DNA from: Oscillospiraceae bacterium
GTDB taxonomy: Bacteria > Bacillota > Clostridia > Oscillospirales > CAG-272
Assembly (NCBI GenBank): GCA_015065395.1
Contig: SVQJ01000066.1
Coordinates: 1 to 8,936 of the forward strand
Length of the DNA stretch: 8,936 nt
Direction of reading: 5' to 3'
Each line of letters starts with the position of its first letter. The stretch's first letter is position 1. Made by a program: the position numbers and the translations under genes. Below, in pieces: positions 5,307-8,936 of the stretch. Below the pieces are notes generated by a model that saw nothing but the letters and a program-made list of their open reading frames with translations, did no database searches and had not been told where the DNA came from.

Positions 5307-6773
5307 CTATATTATAAAACTTTTCTTATTTTTTTGAGCCACAGCAAACACTATTCCAATAAAAATCCATATAACAAGCATAATATACGATTCTATTCCA
5401 AAATGAACCCCATCCAAATGAGGAATCGGTATCAACTGGAGTATCATGAATATCACGGAAAAACCCACTCCCAAATATGCCATTATTTTTACGAACGCTT
5501 TACCATCTTGATCCTTTTTCATTTGAATGAGTGTGCACAGACTTGTGAAGAAATATCCCATAGATGCGCCTATAGCAGACATATCAACAAACCAGCCCAA
5601 GGCTTCTCTTCCAAGAATAGGACCACTCAAGGATATTATCATACAGAAGATAATAGCATTTTTAGGTGTTTCATATTTTTTATCTATTTTCCCAAAGAAA
5701 GCAGGCAATCGACCATCATTTGCCATAGAGTACATAAGTCGTGACGAAGCCAGATAAAATCCCATCATTCCCGAAAGAACTGCGCAGGACACAGCAACTC
5801 CAATAAGGACCTTCCCAAATACTCCAAGCAACTCCTCAGACGCAATAAGAAGAACCCACTCCCCCTCCATAACACGATCCGGCCAGTTTTCGAGCGCCGC
5901 TGCAGCGATTGTATTATTTGATACATATACAAAGCAACCGAAGATTATTGCCACGATCATTATTGTAATTACTTTTTTATGGGAAAACTTAAACTCTTCC
6001 GCAGCCTGAGGTATTGTATCAAATCCTACAAAAGCCCATGGCGCTATTGCAAATGTAGCAAGGATTGCAGATAAAATACCAAGATTTCCTCCGTTTGCAA
6101 AATCACCGATATTTTCCGCAGTTGCTCCTGCTGCCACTGCTGTTTCTTTATCAAAGCCCCAGATAGGCTCCATATTGATACCTTGTACCTTGCTGCTGAA
6201 AACAGCGGAAACGGTAAGTACCAACACAGAGGCTATCAGCAACCCGGATAATACAAGCTGCACTGCACCTGCTTTTTTTACTCCCCAAACATTGAGTAAT
6301 GCAAAAAGCACAAGAATTGCCATAGCAAATATCATTTCACCAAAATACACTTCGAATCCTGCAATAGTATAATGAAAACCAAATTTCAATATATCAGCCG
6401 AAGCGTCTAACCCATCCACAATTAGTCCAATTGCCGTGGAATTCATGGGAACATTTGTAAGATACGCCGCTACCAAAAACCATCCGCAAAAGAAAGCGGA
6501 ATACTTTCCACAGCATTCCTTTGCAAAAGTATATTCGCCACCAGCCTTGGGATACTTGGGCACCATGTAAGCATAGCTGAACGCGATAATTATCATTACC
6601 AGCGCACCAAGAACCATTGCTATAGCTGTTCCTGCCACACCTGAATTTGGCAAAAATTTTTTCCCCGGATTTACAAAGGAACCCCAACCGATTATGCAAC
6701 CAAAGGCTATTGCCCAGACATGAATCGGTGTCAGTTGTCTTTTTAACTGTCTGGTTTCATTACTAACGCTCAT
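5307..6773 (-). CDS. APC-family amino acid permease
   Basis: A 488-residue polytopic membrane protein with about 12 predicted helices, the size and topology of the amino acid-polyamine-organocation family. Helix 1 (about 17-38) contains the broken-helix motif GCIIGWGSFVNPG, where APC carriers bind the substrate backbone. The helix 2-3 loop has the family signature YPKAGGEYTFAKE. Helix 6 contains WAFVGFDTIPQAAEE, also typical. The basic first residues point inside. The sequence suggests cation-coupled import or exchange of an amino acid, but the substrate cannot be read from it. The start at 6773 has GGGGA 7 bases upstream, displayed in a small AT hairpin loop. It lies 58 bp after ugd and 13 bp before capE, so it appears co-transcribed with sugar-nucleotide genes, an unusual partner for this family. 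Its G+C content looks lower than that of capE and capF. Confidence 0.9.
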   Translation of the reverse strand: MSVSNETRQLKRQLTPIHVWAIAFGCIIGWGSFVNPGKKFLPNSGVAGTAIAMVLGALVMIIIAFSYAYMVPKYPKAGGEYTFAKECCGKYSAFFCGWFLVAAYLTNVPMNSTAIGLIVDGLDASADILKFGFHYTIAGFEVYFGEMIFAMAILVLFALLNVWGVKKAGAVQLVLSGLLIASVLVLTVSAVFSSKVQGINMEPIWGFDKETAVAAGATAENIGDFANGGNLGILSAILATFAIAPWAFVGFDTIPQAAEEFKFSHKKVITIMIVAIIFGCFVYVSNNTIAAAALENWPDRVMEGEWVLLIASEELLGVFGKVLIGVAVSCAVLSGMMGFYLASSRLMYSMANDGRLPAFFGKIDKKYETPKNAIIFCMIISLSGPILGREALGWFVDMSAIGASMGYFFTSLCTLIQMKKDQDGKAFVKIMAYLGVGFSVIFMILQLIPIPHLDGVHFGIESYIMLVIWIFIGIVFAVAQKNKKSFII

Positions 6774-6775
6774 TT

Positions 6776-6791
6776 ATATATCCCCATATAT
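6776..6791 (-). promoter_or_regulatory. Ribosome binding site of the permease in an AT hairpin loop
   Basis: In leftward RNA, AUAUAU, GGGG and AUAUAU form a 6-bp A-U stem with the GGGG of the ribosome binding site as the loop, 7 bases before the permease ATG at 6773. The stem is weak, so the effect is probably small, but it decides the start codon and may tune translation. Confidence 0.4.
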
Positions 6792-6831
6792 GTTTTTATC
6801 GCCTTGAATGAAATAACATTGCCCACTTCAA

Positions 6832-8064
6832 TCAATCTCTTTCGAACAAATCTCTTGTATAGACCTTATCTTTAATATCATTGAGAACACTGTCATATCT
6901 GTTTGCAACTACAGCATCACACATATCTTTGAATTTCTCAATGTCATTTACAACCTTACTGCCAAAAAAGCTCTCGCCATCTTTAAGGGTTGGCTCATAA
7001 ACAATTACTGTAGCGCCTCTTGCCTTTATTCTTTTCATTACGCCCTGAATAGAGCTCTGGCGGAAATTATCGGAATTAGATTTCATTGTAAGTCTAAACA
7101 CACCTATAACAACATTCTTCTCTCGTTTAGCATCCCATGCGCTGTTTTCAGAATAATATCCAGCCTTTTCCAAAACCCTGTCAGCTATAAAATCTTTTCT
7201 TGTTCGATTTGATTCTACTATCGCTCCGATTATATTTTGTGGTACATCATCATAATTGGCAAGAAGCTGCTTTGTATCCTTTGGAAGGCAGTAACCACCG
7301 TAACCAAAGGAGGGATTATTATAATGATTGCCAATTCTCGGATCTAACCCAACACCATTAATAATATCTTTGGTATTAAGCCCCTTGATCTCGGCATAGG
7401 TATCCAGTTCATTGAAAAAACTAACCCTCAAAGCAAGATATGTATTGGCAAAGAGCTTCACCGCTTCAGCCTCAGTAAAACCTATTATGAGAGTTTCAAC
7501 ATCTTTTTTTATTGCACCCTCATTCAAAAGCAAAGCAAAGTCAGTAGCAGCATTGACCAGAAACTCATCCTGCATATCCGTTCCAACAATAATTCGACTA
7601 GGATAAAGATTATCATACAGTGCCTTAGTCTCTCTAAGAAATTCAGGGCTGAAAATAATCCTTTTGCTGTTAGTCTTTTCCCTGATAGATTTGGTAAACC
7701 CTACAGGTATGGTTGACTTTATTACTATAATTGCATCGTGATTTACTCGGAGAATAAGATCAATCACTCTCTCAACTGCAGATGTGTCAAAAAAATTCTT
7801 TTTGCTGTCATAGTTGGTGGGAGCTGACACAATAACATAATCAGCATCCCTATATGCTTGCTCAGCATCAAGAGTTGCCGTAAGATCAAGCTGTTTCTCC
7901 GCAAAGTACTTCTCAATATATTCATCCTGAATAGGACTAATACGTTTGTTTATCATATCAACTTTTTCAGGAATTATATCAACAGCTACCACCTCATTGT
8001 GTTGAGCAAGAAGCACCGCCAAAGAAAGGCCTACATATCCTGTTCCTGCAACTGCTATTTTCAT
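6832..8064 (-). CDS. ugd: UDP-glucose 6-dehydrogenase
   Basis: Cytosolic enzyme that oxidises UDP-glucose to UDP-glucuronate with two NAD. The 410-residue protein closely follows the E. coli Ugd pattern along its whole length. The N-terminal NAD domain has GTGYVGLS at 7-14, APTNYD at 81-86, KSTIPVGFT at 116-124 and PEFLRE at 140-145. The central part has KLFANTYLA (Lys203, Asn207). The catalytic region has NPSFGYGGYCLPKD with nucleophile Cys259 and Asp263. The C-terminal UDP-binding domain includes FRLTMKSNSDNFR and ends YTRDLFERD. The ATG at 8064 is preferred: AAGAGG lies 5 bases upstream. The in-frame GTG at 8070 overlaps that site and would only add two residues. It starts 9 bp after the epimerase stop, and the ribosome binding site overlaps that stop. 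Its product is the substrate of the preceding gene's enzyme. Confidence 0.96.
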   Translation of the reverse strand: MKIAVAGTGYVGLSLAVLLAQHNEVVAVDIIPEKVDMINKRISPIQDEYIEKYFAEKQLDLTATLDAEQAYRDADYVIVSAPTNYDSKKNFFDTSAVERVIDLILRVNHDAIIVIKSTIPVGFTKSIREKTNSKRIIFSPEFLRETKALYDNLYPSRIIVGTDMQDEFLVNAATDFALLLNEGAIKKDVETLIIGFTEAEAVKLFANTYLALRVSFFNELDTYAEIKGLNTKDIINGVGLDPRIGNHYNNPSFGYGGYCLPKDTKQLLANYDDVPQNIIGAIVESNRTRKDFIADRVLEKAGYYSENSAWDAKREKNVVIGVFRLTMKSNSDNFRQSSIQGVMKRIKARGATVIVYEPTLKDGESFFGSKVVNDIEKFKDMCDAVVANRYDSVLNDIKDKVYTRDLFERD

Positions 8065-8073
8065 AAACACCTC

Positions 8074-8936
8074 TTACACATTATAAAAAGATTTATACCA
8101 CTCTGCAAACTTTCTGAGTCCTTCTTTCAAGCTGGTAGAAGGCTTAAAGTCGAAATCTCGCTCTAAGGGAGAAATATCGGCATAAGTAATCGAAACATCT
8201 CCCGGTTGCATGGGAACAAGCTCTTTATGTGCCTCGAAATCATAGTCTGCAGGTAATACGCCGGCACAAACAAGCTCTTTTTGCAAAACATCTACAAACT
8301 CAAGAAGACTCTCGGGAGTGTTATTTCCAATATTGTATACCTTATATGGTGGTATAGGAAGACCGTCTTTTCCCGTTCTTTTTTCGGGAGGAGACATCAT
8401 AACACGCAATACTCCCTCAACGATATCATCAATGTATGTAAAGTCCCGCTTACAATTACCATAATTAAATATTTTGATTTTGTCCCCCTTCAATAGCTTG
8501 TCAGTAAAACCGAAATACGCCATATCCGGGCGTCCAGCCGGTCCGTACACAGTAAAGAAGCGGAGGCCTGTTGAAGGAATATTGTAAAGCTTTGCATAGG
8601 AGTGAGCAAACAACTCATTAGACTTCTTTGTAGCCGCATAAAGACTAACCGGATTGTCCACCTTATCATCGGTTGAATAAGGGATCTTTTCGTTGCTCCC
8701 GTAAACACTTGAGCTTGATGCATAAACCAAATGTTCTACAGGATAATTCCGACAAGCCTCAAGAATATTGTAAAAGCCGATAACATTAGATTCCACATAT
8801 ATGTCGGGATTGTCGATGGAATATCTGACACCGGCCTGCGCCGCAAGGTTAACCACTATGGTGAAACGGTGCTTCTCAAAAAGAGACTCAACCAAAGACC
8901 TGTCAGCAATGTTACCGCGAACAAACTCCCATGTTG
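8074..8936 (-). CDS. UDP-glucuronate 4-epimerase, N-terminus missing
   Basis: Extended SDR that interconverts UDP-glucuronate and UDP-galacturonate. 286 residues are visible, and the frame stays open to the right edge (first residues TWEFVRGNIADRSL). Roughly 60 residues, including the GxxGxxG nucleotide motif, lie outside the window. The TTG at 8895 is internal to the family alignment and is not the start. Visible family features in order: NLAAQAGVRYSI, YASSSSVYG, catalytic YAATK (Tyr-xxx-Lys), LRFFTVYGPAGRPDMA, KRDFTYIDDIVEG and a C-terminal EWYKSFYNV. The GPAGRPDMA and KRDFTYIDD motifs separate this clade from GalE and from dTDP-glucose dehydratase. The gene ends 9 bp before ugd, which supplies its substrate. 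Together they provide UDP-GlcA and UDP-GalA for an acidic polysaccharide. Confidence 0.93.
   Translation of the reverse strand, partial: TWEFVRGNIADRSLVESLFEKHRFTIVVNLAAQAGVRYSIDNPDIYVESNVIGFYNILEACRNYPVEHLVYASSSSVYGSNEKIPYSTDDKVDNPVSLYAATKKSNELFAHSYAKLYNIPSTGLRFFTVYGPAGRPDMAYFGFTDKLLKGDKIKIFNYGNCKRDFTYIDDIVEGVLRVMMSPPEKRTGKDGLPIPPYKVYNIGNNTPESLLEFVDVLQKELVCAGVLPADYDFEAHKELVPMQPGDVSITYADISPLERDFDFKPSTSLKEGLRKFAEWYKSFYNV

Noticed and set aside
8893..8895. TTG at 8895 as the start of the epimerase
   Set aside because: The frame continues upstream to the window edge with family-like sequence (WEFVRGNIAD), and the nucleotide-binding motif must lie further upstream.
1..8936. A defence island or novel mobile system
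   Set aside because: No nuclease, helicase, toxin, integrase or transposase frame is visible; all long genes have clear assignments to sporulation, sugar-nucleotide synthesis or transport, apart from the small lipoprotein and the partial gene at the left edge.

Overview
The window looks like part of a spore-forming Clostridia-type Firmicute chromosome, perhaps an Oscillospiraceae/Ruminococcus relative. The reasons are a near-canonical SpoVT sporulation regulator, AGGAGG-like ribosome binding sites, AT-rich intergenic DNA with moderate G+C genes, and a Gram-positive style lipoprotein. The genus is an inference; no rRNA or other marker is present.

Left part (1-822): the first 54 codons of an unidentified leftward gene (1-164) diverge from spoVT (286-822). 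The 121-bp gap between them holds a good vegetative promoter for the leftward gene and a possible sigma-G type promoter for spoVT.

Middle (823-1222): about 400 bp without a convincing gene, lying between two convergent transcription units and dense in secondary structure. It holds two exact copies of a 36-bp near-palindrome (856-891 and 1147-1182), a strong intrinsic terminator (1001-1028), a 14-bp perfect inverted repeat (1117-1146), a further imperfect hairpin (1036-1086) and a long-range stem (908-919 with 967-978). Because the 36-mer is almost palindromic, the segment is also bounded by terminal inverted repeats and looks like a small non-coding repeat element or a transcription insulator.

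Right part (1223-8936): seven closely spaced leftward genes, read in transcription order from the right edge: UDP-glucuronate 4-epimerase (5' end cut by the window edge), UDP-glucose 6-dehydrogenase (ugd), an APC-family amino acid permease, a CapE-type UDP-GlcNAc 4,6-dehydratase, a small lipoprotein of unknown function, a CapF-type reductase with a C-terminal cupin, and a CapG-type UDP-sugar 2-epimerase. Measured between chosen starts and stops, five of the six gaps are 9-50 bp and one is 58 bp, so one operon is likely. Its promoter lies beyond the right edge.

Together the genes supply two kinds of sugar nucleotide for a capsule or exopolysaccharide. Ugd makes UDP-glucuronate and the epimerase makes UDP-galacturonate. 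CapE, CapF and CapG are the full three-step route from UDP-GlcNAc to UDP-N-acetyl-L-fucosamine, known from Staphylococcus aureus type 5/8 capsule and Pseudomonas O11 antigen. Glycosyltransferases, flippase and polymerase are not in the window. The unexplained members are the permease and the lipoprotein placed among the sugar-nucleotide enzymes. I found no clearly new defence or mobile system; the best candidate for something undescribed is the structured element at 854-1184.
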